A stretch of 63,931 nucleotides of DNA, taken from positions 1-63,931 of the forward strand of contig NZ_JAIVFQ010000039.1 in the NCBI RefSeq assembly GCF_020829495.1, in the 5' to 3' direction. Under the pieces are notes generated by a model. It had not been told where the DNA came from, ran no database searches, and worked only from the letters and a program-made list of their open reading frames with translations. Source of the DNA: Nostoc favosum CHAB5714. Its GTDB lineage: Bacteria; Cyanobacteriota; Cyanobacteriia; Cyanobacteriales; Nostocaceae. Shown one piece after another: positions 8,897 to 18,746 of this stretch. Position 1 is the stretch's first letter. Every line of letters begins with the position of its first letter. Both the position numbers and the translations under genes were made by a program.

Positions 8897-10339
8897 TCAA
8901 GTATCCGCATTATCAGTTATCACTGTTAACTGTTCACTGTTTTTTTGGGCTTGTGTGATTAAATCAGTCTCCTGGGTGGTAAGTTCAGCCCAGTAGTCAG
9001 GTTTTATCACCTCGTATTTTTCAGCCACAGCCCAAAATTCCTGCCATGTAAACTCAATACGTGCAAGTACTTGCCTAATTTCCCTAATAGCCTGGGGTAA
9101 TAGTTGTAATTGCTCCGTCCTTGTTGCGACGGCTGACTGTGTGGGACTAGTACCCAAAATTATCGCCGCAGCTTCCAGCGCTTGGGTATTGTTCATGGCA
9201 ACGCTTAGGTTTTTCAATGCCATACCCATGAGGCGCAGACATTCAGTCGCATTTTCTTTAGGCGGTTCAACAGCAAGACTTCGCAAATCAATTGTTTTCT
9301 CCAGAGCAAGTTTAACTTGTTTGTTCAAAGCTTTGGTCGCTTGCTGGGTCATGGTATTTCCCCACTGTTGCGAAGGACGTTGCTCTACAGCGTTTTCCAA
9401 ATCCTGAATGCGCTCTTTTAGCTGCTGGTTTTCAGTCTCCAACTGCCGTAGCGATTCCATCTCGTCTAAGCGCTGCTGCAACTGGATGTTTTGTTCCTTT
9501 TGCTGCTTGTACAGGTTTTGCAGAGATTGGATTTGCTCACTGACTTGGGCTTCGGCTCTAGCCTTAACCTCTGCTTGTAGTCCAATCCTCAATTCCTGAG
9601 AGAGTCGCTCTAACTCTTGCTTATGTTGCTCTTTAAGTGCGGCAATCGCTTCGGAGTACTCTGGTGGATAAGTTCGCTGATTCGATTGGGACACAATTGC
9701 GCCATCCAAATCAGCATTGTTTACCAGCAGCCTTTCACCATCAGCGAAAGTCACAATCTGCTGCGAATTATTCGGTGCGTCTGCACAAATCACTCCCGAT
9801 TGCCCATATCTGGGATGTTCTGGTGATGAAATTGTGATGACATTTTTGGGAACCAATGGTTCCTGATTTTTGGGAACCAATGGTTCCTGATGGAATTGCT
9901 TTCTTTCTCTTGGCATTGGAGCAACAATATTAGCCGCATCTGCGAAATCTGATTCGCTAGGCTCTGGGTTTGATTCAAGAGCCAGTCTGATCGCAGCAAT
10001 AAGTTTTTCAGGTTCTTTGACTAACCTCAAAAGAGGACGGGCTTGGCGCTCATTTTTAATCTGTGACCCTAACTCCCCTGCTGCAACAATAACTTTTGAT
10101 GCCCCTAATAGTTGATTTATACGCCGATAGCCGCCATATACATGCAATTCGCCTTGGCAATATTGTTCAAAGTTTTTGTACCCAGCGATTCTGTACATCC
10201 GCTCATGATGCATGAGGCGAATCTGTTCTACTGCTTGCAACTCAAATTGGTCTATGGTAGCGAAGGTGTCTTTGATACTGCTGTTAAGATCATCGTAGTG
10301 AAGTGCTGATTTGGTTTCTTCTCTATCTAGTGTCAGCAT
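8897..10339 (-). CDS. Plasmid coiled-coil protein, putative DNA-binding
   Basis: A 480-residue protein. The start is the ATG at 10339, which has AGGAG at good spacing; 21 further codons upstream come from a dispersed repeat. Residues about 10-140 (SSIKDTFATIDQFELQAVEQIRLM, MYRIAGYKNFEQYCQ) resemble N-terminal domains of plasmid proteins related to ParB/KorB-like factors. A small strand-rich domain follows (ISSPEHPRYGQSGVICAD to FADGERLLVNNADLDGA), then a long coiled coil about 245-340. An 8-residue direct repeat, QEPLVPKN, occurs twice. It is upstream of the replication remnant. Partition or maintenance is inferred. Confidence 0.6.
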   Translation of the reverse strand: MLTLDREETKSALHYDDLNSSIKDTFATIDQFELQAVEQIRLMHHERMYRIAGYKNFEQYCQGELHVYGGYRRINQLLGASKVIVAAGELGSQIKNERQARPLLRLVKEPEKLIAAIRLALESNPEPSESDFADAANIVAPMPRERKQFHQEPLVPKNQEPLVPKNVITISSPEHPRYGQSGVICADAPNNSQQIVTFADGERLLVNNADLDGAIVSQSNQRTYPPEYSEAIAALKEQHKQELERLSQELRIGLQAEVKARAEAQVSEQIQSLQNLYKQQKEQNIQLQQRLDEMESLRQLETENQQLKERIQDLENAVEQRPSQQWGNTMTQQATKALNKQVKLALEKTIDLRSLAVEPPKENATECLRLMGMALKNLSVAMNNTQALEAAAIILGTSPTQSAVATRTEQLQLLPQAIREIRQVLARIEFTWQEFWAVAEKYEVIKPDYWAELTTQETDLITQAQKNSEQLTVITDNADT

Positions 10340-10368
10340 ATTTCTCTCCTGCCATGAAGTTGGGTGCA

Positions 10369-10530
10369 GGGGGTAGGGTGTAGGGTGTAGGGGATACAAC
10401 ATTGAACGCGGCTTGAAACCCAGACCTTTGCAATCGTCCTAAAAAACGGGGCAAGTGACAATCGGGTTGTAGGGGCTATCTCTTCTCCTACACCCCACAC
10501 CCTACACCCTAAACCCCGCCCCGACGGGGC
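10369..10530. repeat. Dispersed palindromic repeat (GTAGGGTGTAGGG)
   Basis: GTAGGGTGTAGGG units at 10375-10391 are mirrored by CCTACACCCTAAACCCC at 10501-10517, followed by the CCCCGACGGGGC hairpin. A related copy is at about 60770-60826. Confidence 0.65.
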
Positions 10531-10671
10531 TTGGTCATTATCACAAAGAGAGGGGTTTAAAAAAAATTTTGATGTCACCTTAGCCTGGACACCAAAGTGT
10601 ATTGGGCATAAGTCATTTTTCACGATATTTTTCCCTGATAACTTGGTTGACAAGCTTTGCTAGGGGGTTAC

Positions 10672-10752
10672 ATCAGTTATCAGTCAACAGTTGACAGTTA
10701 TCAAGGACTGTAAATTCCAACTGATAACTGGTAAATTCCAACTGATAACTGT
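10672..10752. repeat. CTGATAACTG-type short repeats
   Basis: AATTCCAACTGATAACTG is present twice in tandem next to the inverted-type CAGTTATCAGT and ACAGTTGACAGTTATC. This is a common low-value dispersed repeat. The stretch 10340-11008 otherwise holds no gene. Confidence 0.6.
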
Positions 10753-11008
10753 TATTCGCGCTGCTACTGCTTTTTGCTACGAAATTCGGGATATTTCTTA
10801 ATCAAACTTAACTTTACCTAAAATTCATGAATTTCGACAGGCAAAACACACCCCAAGGAATGGACTTTCCAAGCGGCAGATCCTATAATGGATATTGCAG
10901 CGCGGATTATACTCTCGGACAAATTTAGTAGTCGTCTCCGTTGCCAAACTTCAACGGCCACTTATTTTGTTCCTTCGAGATCAACCCCGCTCTGAGGTTA
11001 TATGGAAT

Positions 11009-11080
11009 TTAAGACCCGCACAAAGCGCTACTCCTTAGTGGCGCTTTGTACGTTAAATTCTGGTACTGTTGTATCTTCAT
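11009..11080 (-). CDS. Possible 23-residue peptide with consensus ribosome site
   Basis: AAAGGAGG stands 8 bases before the ATG at 11080, and the frame encodes MKIQQYQNLTYKAPLRSSAL plus three residues. The strong hairpin at 11020-11049 lies within its 3' half. It is downstream of the FinO-like gene on the same strand. It may be a leader-like or regulatory peptide, or chance. No family. Confidence 0.3.
   Translation of the reverse strand: MKIQQYQNLTYKAPLRSSALCGS
11020..11049. terminator. Stable 12-bp hairpin
   Basis: ACAAAGCGCTAC pairs with GTGGCGCTTTGT (one G-U) around a 6-nt loop. No T-tract on either side, so an RNA-processing or partial termination stem is as likely as a true terminator. 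Confidence 0.45.
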
Positions 11081-11216
11081 CTCCATACCTCCTTTCAATT
11101 AGCTTGATTTTACATAACTTGTGGTCTTTCCGTATCTAATGAGATTCTGATTTTGTTTGATTCCTCCATATTTACCAGTGTTTGTTCCAGCTTACCCTGA
11201 TTGGGTAATCACTTTT

Positions 11217-11522
11217 TCAAGAAGCAGTACCTAACGCAGAGGTCGTTTCTGCTTTGGGCTTGCACTTAAAAACTTGTATGTTGGGTGACTCTAACACGAA
11301 CCCAAGCTCATTTGACTGACCAAGTTTGTCAGCACTCGCTGCTACCGACTGCGGGTAATTACTGGTTACATCGGTCAGTTTATTGTAAATCTTTGGTTGA
11401 ACTGTGATTATTGTGATGCGTCCGCCACATTCTAGATGAAACTGCTGCCAAGCATTCTCTACGTCCTTAAGCTGTGGCAGCTCGTTGATTTTAATTGTGA
11501 TTTCTAGTTTGCCTGCAATCAT
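11217..11522 (-). CDS. FinO-like small cyanobacterial protein
   Basis: A 101-residue protein beginning KLEITIKINELPQ, with GGRITIITVQPKIYNKLTD and NYPQSVAASADKLG. This pattern matches proteins usually annotated in Nostoc as fertility-inhibition FinO-like. In classical FinO the role is RNA binding in conjugation control; whether the cyanobacterial family does this is unproven. GAGGTAAC precedes the ATG at 11522. It follows the STAND NTPase gene by 12 bp on the same strand, so the two are probably one operon. Confidence 0.6.
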   Translation of the reverse strand: MIAGKLEITIKINELPQLKDVENAWQQFHLECGGRITIITVQPKIYNKLTDVTSNYPQSVAASADKLGQSNELGFVLESPNIQVFKCKPKAETTSALGTAS

Positions 11523-11534
11523 AGTTACCTCTTT

Positions 11535-13046
11535 TTAAGATGCAATCGCTAATGTTGGTAAAGTATCAGATGTATGGACTAGCCCCATCGGATCTGTCGT
11601 AATATACTTTTTAATCATTGGTTGTAGAGTGAAACTAATTTCTTTTGTAACTGGGTCTTTGCTGCTTTCAATTAATGACTGTCTTTCCAGTTGTTCTAAT
11701 GCTTTAATCACCTCTGAAGTAGATACAGGGGTTTCCTGGCTTTGACTTGTATCACTTAATAGTTGTTCAAAACTAACGGGTTTTAAATTTAAAGTTATTT
11801 TCTCTGTCAAATAAATCATGATCTGCCTCTGAGTTTCACTCAATATTTCGCCAAACATTTCGTCAAGCATTGCTTGAAACTCGCTGCTAACAAATGTAGT
11901 ATACTTCCTAAAAAATTTTTCCGTACTGCTAGCGAAGTAGTGGTGAATTTTGTCTACTAATGTCTCTAATTCCAAAGGATTGCCACGATATGTATGAATT
12001 AATTTTTGACACTTCTCTTTATCGGTTAGTCCATTCGCAAATAAAAGCTGCATTGCTGCTTCTGAATCTAAACCTTCAATTCTAAGATATTGAATTGGAC
12101 GTTTAGCCTTCATTAAAGTACCAAACTCTTCAGGGAAAATTCGATTAGTTAGAAGCAGACAGCTTTGGTGTTGCTCCTCTAATAATCGACGAAAGAGTAC
12201 TTTGTACTCTAGCCTCTGCTCCAATCTATTTCTATGGAACAATGCATCACTCTCATCCAATACCAGCAAACAATTACGTGATTGCAATTGCTTCACCAAA
12301 ACCGAAATCATTGCTTGCGTATATTCAGGTAAATTTGAGGATGGCTCTAGGGGATCAATTAGCTCAATCAAATCAGCTACTAAGTCTTGAACTCGTGGTG
12401 CATGAGTAACTGATTTCCAAATTAAACAATCAAATCTAGATTGAGATTCTGTACTAAGTTCTGCTAATAGTTTTGCCGCTAATGCCGTTTTTCCAATTCC
12501 TGCCACCCCTACTAATGATATACAGCGCTGCTCTACTATTAATTCTTTTAAATGAGCCAGTTCCTGTATACGTCCATAAAAAGTAGATACATTAGGCGGT
12601 TGACCCTTAATGCTCTGCATAAAACCAGTGTCAAGAGGGACTTGCCCTCGATTTGAAGTAGACTGAGCAGGATACTTTTTAGCTACTTGCTCCAAAAAAT
12701 ACCGAAGCTTCCTTTTTCCCACTCGTTGCCCATCTCCAATTATTTCGGAGAGCAAATCCCACAACTGAGGAGCTAAACGTCGTTGCAAGTAATTAACGCT
12801 GTAAGGTGAGTTTTCTGCTATCTCTACAAACTCACGACTATTCCAAGCTCCTTTCATGACAATGATTTCAGCTTCAGATAGATGTCTACCCAGTTTGGCA
12901 AACACTAAATCATTCACTGCTATCAAAGCTTCTTCAAAAGTCATTGTTTCTGAAAACCTTTGTTTTGGAGGTTCTTCTACTGTTGTGACGATGGATGAAA
13001 AAGAAGGGACTGAAACTTTTAGTTGCCGTAAGCTACCAAAATCCAT
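11535..13046 (-). CDS. STAND NTPase (NB-ARC type) with vMAP-like N-terminal domain
   Basis: A 503-residue signal-transduction NTPase. Residues 35-120 (FEEALIAVNDLVFAKLGRHLSEAE to WDLLSEIIGDG) match the N-terminal HTH-like vMAP domain of cyanobacterial WD40/STAND proteins. An NB-ARC domain follows: FYGRIQELAHLKELI, Walker A GVAGIGKT (180-187) and Walker B CLLVLDESD (about 260). A winged-helix-like region ends the protein. There are no C-terminal WD40 or TPR repeats, so it is short for the class. It is divergent from the kinase gene at 13547, with a CHAT gene nearby, which suggests a stress or cell-death signalling set. Confidence 0.8.
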   Translation of the reverse strand: MDFGSLRQLKVSVPSFSSIVTTVEEPPKQRFSETMTFEEALIAVNDLVFAKLGRHLSEAEIIVMKGAWNSREFVEIAENSPYSVNYLQRRLAPQLWDLLSEIIGDGQRVGKRKLRYFLEQVAKKYPAQSTSNRGQVPLDTGFMQSIKGQPPNVSTFYGRIQELAHLKELIVEQRCISLVGVAGIGKTALAAKLLAELSTESQSRFDCLIWKSVTHAPRVQDLVADLIELIDPLEPSSNLPEYTQAMISVLVKQLQSRNCLLVLDESDALFHRNRLEQRLEYKVLFRRLLEEQHQSCLLLTNRIFPEEFGTLMKAKRPIQYLRIEGLDSEAAMQLLFANGLTDKEKCQKLIHTYRGNPLELETLVDKIHHYFASSTEKFFRKYTTFVSSEFQAMLDEMFGEILSETQRQIMIYLTEKITLNLKPVSFEQLLSDTSQSQETPVSTSEVIKALEQLERQSLIESSKDPVTKEISFTLQPMIKKYITTDPMGLVHTSDTLPTLAIAS

Positions 13047-13546
13047 GATTATACTTGTCCTGTTGAGATAGTGAAGTCCCGTAAGGGAAGTTCCATAGAT
13101 TCAAGTTAATTTAGATAGTATCTTGGATTACACTCAATATTACTAGATTTTTTCATTTTTCATTGTCTAATTTGAAATAAGTATCAATACAAATTTCTAA
13201 TGATGTTACTTGTAGCTGAATGACGGCAAAATGACGATTCGTTTGTTGAAGTAACATTATTTTTGTAAGTAAATTTAATGAAATAAGTAATTTAATATAC
13301 TAATATTTTGCAATTTATTACTGATAGCTTATTTTTTTTACTTGCTAGCAGTAATTAAATAACAAGGACTAGATTAGTGATAGATATGTAGAATAAGGCT
13401 TGGTATAAGTTCGCAGCGTTATTAATTTACTTAGATACCTACGATTTAGTTATTGAATTGTCCACAATTTCATACAAAGCTAAGGTTAAACAATTGATAC
13501 TCATCTAGTAATAAGTAAGCAATACTTATGTATAAGTTTTCTTAAT
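13047..13546. other. Divergent intergenic region
   Basis: This 500-bp AT-rich stretch separates the STAND and kinase genes and should carry both promoters. I see no clear operator, repeat or RNA gene in it. Confidence 0.5.
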
Positions 13547-15421
13547 ATGTCGTCTTACTGTATTAATCCCCTTTGTGACCATCGTCAAAATCCTGATGAC
13601 ACAGAACACTGCCTCTCTTGTGGCACTTTGCTGCTAATTAACGACCGCATCCGTCTAGTCAAACCACTGAGGCCGCTTACCGATGATCCGTTTAATTATT
13701 TTGAAGTTTTTGAAGTAGATGATGCTGGTACTCGTTGGAACCCTGTGCGTAAGCAACGAGTCATCAAAGTTCTGAAATGGAAATCGCCTAAATTAGTTAA
13801 ATTAATTGAGCAGGAATCTCTTACTCTGCAACTAATTCAGCATCCAAATATTCCTGAAAGTACTTTAGATGATTTTTTTACTTTTGTTCCTAAAAATAGT
13901 CCCTTAACGCTCCGTTGCTTAGTTATGGATAAATTTGAGGGACAAAACTTGGAGCAATGGATAGAATTTAATGGGAAAATTTCACAATCTCTAGCATTAG
14001 AATGGCTTAAGCAGCTAGTTGAAATTCTTGATACAGTACACCGATCTAATTTTTTTCATCGAGATATCAAACCTTCTAATATAGTTCTCCAACCAAGTGG
14101 TCAACTGGCATTAGTTGATTTTGGTACTGCACGGCGAGTGACTGACACCTACTTGGCAAAAGTTAGTGGAAGCGGGGGGACTAGTGCAGGTAGGGAAGGA
14201 ATATATGAAATTACCTCCGTCATCACGCCTTGTTACACTCCAATAGAGCAAATCAATGGTCGAGCAGTACCTCAATCGGATTTCTTTTCCTTGGGTTGTA
14301 CTTTTGTAAATCTAGTTACTGCAACTCCTCTAAGTAACCTACCTACAGAGGAAAAAACAGGAAACCTGATTTGGAGAAAAGATGCACCGCAGATTGACAA
14401 ACCTTTTGCTGATTTCATTGATGAGTTGATGGCTCCCTTGCCGGGGCAGCGGCCGCAAACGACTGAAGTAATTTTGCAGCGGTTAGAAAACCTGCCTAAG
14501 CAAATTAAAAATTATAGATTAGCTAATTCTAATATTTTTAAATATAGCAAATATACATTGATGGTTTTGGGATTTGTTGGGGGTGTCTTTTTATCTATAC
14601 CTCTAGCAGCTAACTATCTAGTAGCTCAAGGACAAAAGTTAGAAGCAGCAAATAATTCTCAGAGCGCACAAGAGTATTTTGACTCAGCTATAAAAATCAA
14701 TCCTCAAGTGAAAAATTCTATTTCCAAGTTTTATTTTGATAAAGCATCTCGTAGCACTCAAAAACTGCGCTCTGCGAAAAAATATTATGAATTATCGATA
14801 AAATATAATAATCAAGATGTAGACACTTACAATAATTTAGCATTTGTTTGCCAGTTATTAAATGAATTTGAATGTGTAACGACTAATTATGAGAAAGCTT
14901 TGAAGTTGAAGCCTGATAGTTGGTCAGGACATTATGGATTAGGAACGTTTTATGATGACCAAGGAAAAAAAGATTTAGCAGAGCAGCAGTATCAGTTGGC
15001 CATAAAAAGTAATAGCCAAGCAATTCCAGTTATTAATAATCTGTCAAGATTGAAAAATCTAAAAGGTGACTATAATGCGGCGATTGCTCTAGCACTACAA
15101 GGGTTACAAAAAACTAAAGAACCAAAATTACAAGCTGCATTGTATAAAAATTTAGGTTGGGCAAAGTTAGAGCAGAAGAAGTTGAGTCAAGCAAAGGAAT
15201 ATTTAGAAAAAGCCGGAGAATTAGATCCTCAAAGAGCAGACACTTACTGTTTGCTGGCACAAGTTCAAGAAGCTTTGGGTGATAACGATAATTCCTGGCT
15301 TAATTGGGAAGCCTGCTTGATACTTGAGTCGAAAGTGCCAGAAGTCTTTCGTTGGCGGGGGGATGTATTACAAAGAATTAGGCTTAAGCCTGATTCTCCA
15401 CAGATCGGGACAAACCCATAA
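13547..15421 (+). CDS. Serine/threonine protein kinase with TPR domain
   Basis: A 624-residue protein. An N-terminal zinc ribbon has Cys5, Cys10, Cys22 and Cys25. A Hanks-type kinase domain spans about 35-315, with the catalytic loop HRDIKPSN (about 171-178) and DFG in LVDFGTAR (about 190). A PPxG-like end, PGQRPQTTEV, closes the domain. One membrane segment (TLMVLGFVGGVFLSIPLAA) lies near 337-357, followed by several TPR repeats (375-600). This is the cyanobacterial 4-Cys SPK architecture. It is probably co-transcribed with the secreted protein at 15515. Confidence 0.9.
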   Translation: MSSYCINPLCDHRQNPDDTEHCLSCGTLLLINDRIRLVKPLRPLTDDPFNYFEVFEVDDAGTRWNPVRKQRVIKVLKWKSPKLVKLIEQESLTLQLIQHPNIPESTLDDFFTFVPKNSPLTLRCLVMDKFEGQNLEQWIEFNGKISQSLALEWLKQLVEILDTVHRSNFFHRDIKPSNIVLQPSGQLALVDFGTARRVTDTYLAKVSGSGGTSAGREGIYEITSVITPCYTPIEQINGRAVPQSDFFSLGCTFVNLVTATPLSNLPTEEKTGNLIWRKDAPQIDKPFADFIDELMAPLPGQRPQTTEVILQRLENLPKQIKNYRLANSNIFKYSKYTLMVLGFVGGVFLSIPLAANYLVAQGQKLEAANNSQSAQEYFDSAIKINPQVKNSISKFYFDKASRSTQKLRSAKKYYELSIKYNNQDVDTYNNLAFVCQLLNEFECVTTNYEKALKLKPDSWSGHYGLGTFYDDQGKKDLAEQQYQLAIKSNSQAIPVINNLSRLKNLKGDYNAAIALALQGLQKTKEPKLQAALYKNLGWAKLEQKKLSQAKEYLEKAGELDPQRADTYCLLAQVQEALGDNDNSWLNWEACLILESKVPEVFRWRGDVLQRIRLKPDSPQIGTNP

Positions 15422-15514
15422 CAGGCTTTGACGCTATCAACTAAATTTTATGCTTTATTTATTCTCTACTTAGATTAAACTACAAAAAAGTAACTAGCTT
15501 TTTAAGAAGTTGTA

Positions 15515-16525
15515 ATGCTTACCGTATCTAGTCCAATTAAAAAAGTCTTTGCAGTCCGACTTACAACGCTGGTATCAATACCAACACTAATACTTTTGTT
15601 GGCTAGCAGTGCATGGGGACAGCAACGAATATTACTTCATAATTTATGTGATGAACCAAGTGGTCGAGTTTATAGCATGGGCGATCGGTTCCTAAAAACA
15701 GGAAGATATCTGTGTTTGGGAGAGCGGATCAATCCTCAAAACGGAAGCGCGGTCAAAGTTCTCTGTTTCTTAAATCGAAAAATTTTGTATTTGAAGCAGA
15801 GCACTGTTTTTAATACACAAATATGTGCGCCACCACCTAACGAAGCTGTACAGTGTTCAGTATTAAATATAGTTCCTTGTCCACATGACTATAAGGGGCC
15901 AGATGATGAAAAAAATGCACCGATTGTAACTAGTCCTTACGGCAGTTCAATTATAGATAATAGACCAGAAATTTCTTGGCGCTCAGTGCCAGGCGCTGAT
16001 AGCTATACAGTAGTAGTACTCGGCAACGGTGTTAGCTGGGAAGCAGATGTAGTAAATGCTACTCATCTATCATATCCGAAAGAGCAAAAAGAATTACAGT
16101 ATGGCAACACGTATACAATCACTGTAATTAGTAACTATAGCGGCCAACCCCTGAATTATAGTCCCTTAGTAGTCCATCTTTTACCTCTTGATGATGTTCA
16201 GCAGATAAGAGATGAAGTCAAGCAAATTAAAGACTTGGGATTGTCGCCTGATGAAGCCGCTTTCCGAGATTTGGATGCTATATATATGTCAAAGCTTCTT
16301 TTAGATGAATCAATTAAGACATTAATTGCACGAGTCGTGGCAGGTAGTCAAAATCCAACTTTATACAGAGTATTAGGCGATCGCTATTTAGGAGGGTTAT
16401 TACCAAACGAAGCGGAGCAGACTTACACCATAGCAGCTCAATTAGCTTTGAGCAGTAGTAATACATCTGAATTATCAAAGGTACAATCAGGGTTGAAATT
16501 GGTGAACTGGTTGAAAAATCGTTAA
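15515..16525 (+). CDS. Secreted protein with fibronectin-like segment
   Basis: A 336-residue protein. Residues 1-35 form a signal peptide ending ASSAWGQQ. The middle (PYGSSIIDNRPEISWRSVPGADSY and onward) looks like a fibronectin-III or Ig-like strand domain, often found in cyanobacterial periplasmic proteins paired with kinase-TPR or CHAT genes. Six cysteines in the first half suggest disulfides. The C-terminus is helical. It follows the kinase by 93 bp on the same strand. No enzymatic motif. A sensor or partner of the kinase is a guess. Confidence 0.65.
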   Translation: MLTVSSPIKKVFAVRLTTLVSIPTLILLLASSAWGQQRILLHNLCDEPSGRVYSMGDRFLKTGRYLCLGERINPQNGSAVKVLCFLNRKILYLKQSTVFNTQICAPPPNEAVQCSVLNIVPCPHDYKGPDDEKNAPIVTSPYGSSIIDNRPEISWRSVPGADSYTVVVLGNGVSWEADVVNATHLSYPKEQKELQYGNTYTITVISNYSGQPLNYSPLVVHLLPLDDVQQIRDEVKQIKDLGLSPDEAAFRDLDAIYMSKLLLDESIKTLIARVVAGSQNPTLYRVLGDRYLGGLLPNEAEQTYTIAAQLALSSSNTSELSKVQSGLKLVNWLKNR

Positions 16526-16538
16526 CTTGATCATGAAA

Positions 16539-18746
16539 TTATAGCCAGCCGCCAATAAGTAAGAATGCTGCCCAGTGTGAAGGGTGTTGATATTGAGGGT
16601 TTGATATCAGTTGCAATTGTGCAAGACGTAGTGCCTCGACTTTAGTCAAGCCATCTTTCAATCCTTGATAAAATTCTTTCATTAGTAAAGCGGTGGAATC
16701 AGCATCTACTTGCCAGAGAGTAGCTATCGTACTTCTGGCACCAGCTTGTACTGCCACTCCAGCCATTCCTAGAGCTGATCTCTTATTACCTTTGGCAGTT
16801 TGGCAAGCACTCAAAACTAATAACTCAATTCCTTCTTGGGTAGACTGAGTTTTTTCTTTGAGTAAATCATTAAATTCGGAAACAGTAATTGGTTTATCCC
16901 AAGCAAAAATCATTGTTCGGTCAGGAATAGAACTAAATTGAGCGTGAGTAGTTAGGTGAATTATTGAAAAATCATCTGTACTCAATTCTTTATCTAGCAT
17001 TGGGCTAACAAAATCTTCGTTTAACAATACTTTTGAAGAAGTAATTCCTTTTTTTACATTTGCTATTTCTACTTCCACCCCTGGCAATACTTTGAGTCCT
17101 TTGGGAGCATTTGGAGCGTAAAAACTAGGGCTGATCTCGCTGAGTCCAGCAATGAAAGCTTTTAACTGTTTCTCTTTTAAAAGTTTAGGTGGTTGCATTC
17201 GAGAACCCAGAGTACCTGTAATGCCGTAGCGCTCGATCAGATAATTTTTTCCATCATGAAACAAGCCCATCGGTAAACTTTGCAAAGATGCATCTAAAGT
17301 AAATACTAGTGTTCCTGATGTTGGTAAATATTTGATAGGTGCAATCAATAGATTATAAAGTGCTTGTGAATGGTCAAGAATCACATCTGCACCAACATAA
17401 GCAAGATTCTTGTCTTGTAAAGTGTCTACAAGATTATTAATATGCCCTCTAATTAGCTGAGATTCAATAGAGTGGTGATGAAGAGGCTGTTTAGGAGATT
17501 GAGAGATTACTTCTACACTATCAACTAAGTCGATTATATGAATAATTGTTGGGCTAGTATCTAAGTTTTGAATTTCATTGAAAGCTACCAGATTAAGCTT
17601 GCGACATTGAAGATAATTTTCTAGTTCTGCTATTTGTAGCCTTTCATTAGTCTGAATTATTTCTGACAAATTGGGGTTAGAATCTGTTAGGAGCAATCGC
17701 ATATAGTCACGATACAACGGCTCGACTTTTTCATGGAATGAGAACTGTAAATCTGTATTAGTTGACAAAAGATTGTTGCGAACTAAAGTGACATTTTCAA
17801 TTGCTGCACTATATGCTTGTAGAGCTTCTTTATATTTTCCCTGCTCCTTGTACAAAATTCCTAATTCCTGCTGCCATTGATAGGCAAGATCCCATGCGTG
17901 AACTGATTGAGCCAATCCCAAAGCTTCTTCAAAATATGGTTGTGATTGCTCTAGTTTTAACTTTCCTAAAGTGCCAAAACTCTCTGACTGTAATCTCTGA
18001 CTATTAGTACTTTTAGCCATTTTTAAAGCAGATTCAGCATACTCAATAGCTTGGGAACGGAACTGTTTGTCTGGAATTTTATTCAGACTCTTAGCAAAGT
18101 TCAGTTTTGCATAAACATAATAGCTGGCTGGTAATTGAGAAAATGCCGAATGATTTTTTAAAAGTAAATCTACAGCAGGCTGTATCTGTTGATTAATTCT
18201 AGTCCGAAGGGTGGCTAATTTTGTATTACCTAATTTGGACTCTACTGCTAACCACTTCTCAAAGTCTAGCATTAAGCTCAAGTGATGTAATTGAGCTTGC
18301 AATTGTACTTCCTTTGGAGTATTTAAGCTGTTAATCAATTGTTGATAAATATTAAGTGAGTCAAGTGCCTGTTTTTGAATCAAATTAACAAATTCTTTTT
18401 GAAAAACAGGTTCTTCTATTTCTAAATATTGATTTCGTGCTTGCTTGTAAATATCCTGGCTAGTACTACCTAATGAAAGCAGAATCCCGCTAGTCTCAAT
18501 AGAGGGTATCGACTTAGCAGCAGATAATATTTCTGATAAGACTTTTTTTGATTCATCAAGCTTGCCCAACCGACGCAAGGCTTCTCCCAAGTTGTGCAAT
18601 CCGAGCAAGTTTACGGGTGAAAGAGTTTGCTTATTAATGGTGTCCCTGACAAACCGATGCAATCTCAGGAGTTGCACGAATCGTTTCTGGTTCTGCTTTA
18701 GCCTGCACAGGATTAGTAAATAAGGTGTTGATCTGAATCGTACCAT
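16539..18746 (-). CDS. CHAT-domain (caspase-like) protein with TPRs, altered 5' end
   Basis: TPR-like helices fill residues about 40-330. The CHAT domain (about 430-735) ends LLIGGWL, as expected. The putative catalytic His is in IIHLTTHAQF (about 598) and Cys in VLSACQTAKG (about 647), so both dyad residues are kept. Related proteins normally begin with a signal peptide. Here the first ~38 codons overlap the 3' end of the FHA gene in another frame and look unlike this family, so the native 5' end seems lost by deletion. Translation may depend on coupling to the FHA gene. Probably a protease in a stress pathway. Confidence 0.8.
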   Translation of the reverse strand: MVRFRSTPYLLILCRLKQNQKRFVQLLRLHRFVRDTINKQTLSPVNLLGLHNLGEALRRLGKLDESKKVLSEILSAAKSIPSIETSGILLSLGSTSQDIYKQARNQYLEIEEPVFQKEFVNLIQKQALDSLNIYQQLINSLNTPKEVQLQAQLHHLSLMLDFEKWLAVESKLGNTKLATLRTRINQQIQPAVDLLLKNHSAFSQLPASYYVYAKLNFAKSLNKIPDKQFRSQAIEYAESALKMAKSTNSQRLQSESFGTLGKLKLEQSQPYFEEALGLAQSVHAWDLAYQWQQELGILYKEQGKYKEALQAYSAAIENVTLVRNNLLSTNTDLQFSFHEKVEPLYRDYMRLLLTDSNPNLSEIIQTNERLQIAELENYLQCRKLNLVAFNEIQNLDTSPTIIHIIDLVDSVEVISQSPKQPLHHHSIESQLIRGHINNLVDTLQDKNLAYVGADVILDHSQALYNLLIAPIKYLPTSGTLVFTLDASLQSLPMGLFHDGKNYLIERYGITGTLGSRMQPPKLLKEKQLKAFIAGLSEISPSFYAPNAPKGLKVLPGVEVEIANVKKGITSSKVLLNEDFVSPMLDKELSTDDFSIIHLTTHAQFSSIPDRTMIFAWDKPITVSEFNDLLKEKTQSTQEGIELLVLSACQTAKGNKRSALGMAGVAVQAGARSTIATLWQVDADSTALLMKEFYQGLKDGLTKVEALRLAQLQLISNPQYQHPSHWAAFLLIGGWL

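Noticed and set aside
10333..10653. 106-codon minus-strand frame
   Set aside because: Much of it is translated dispersed repeat (CTACACCC type); it overlaps the well-supported start at 10339.
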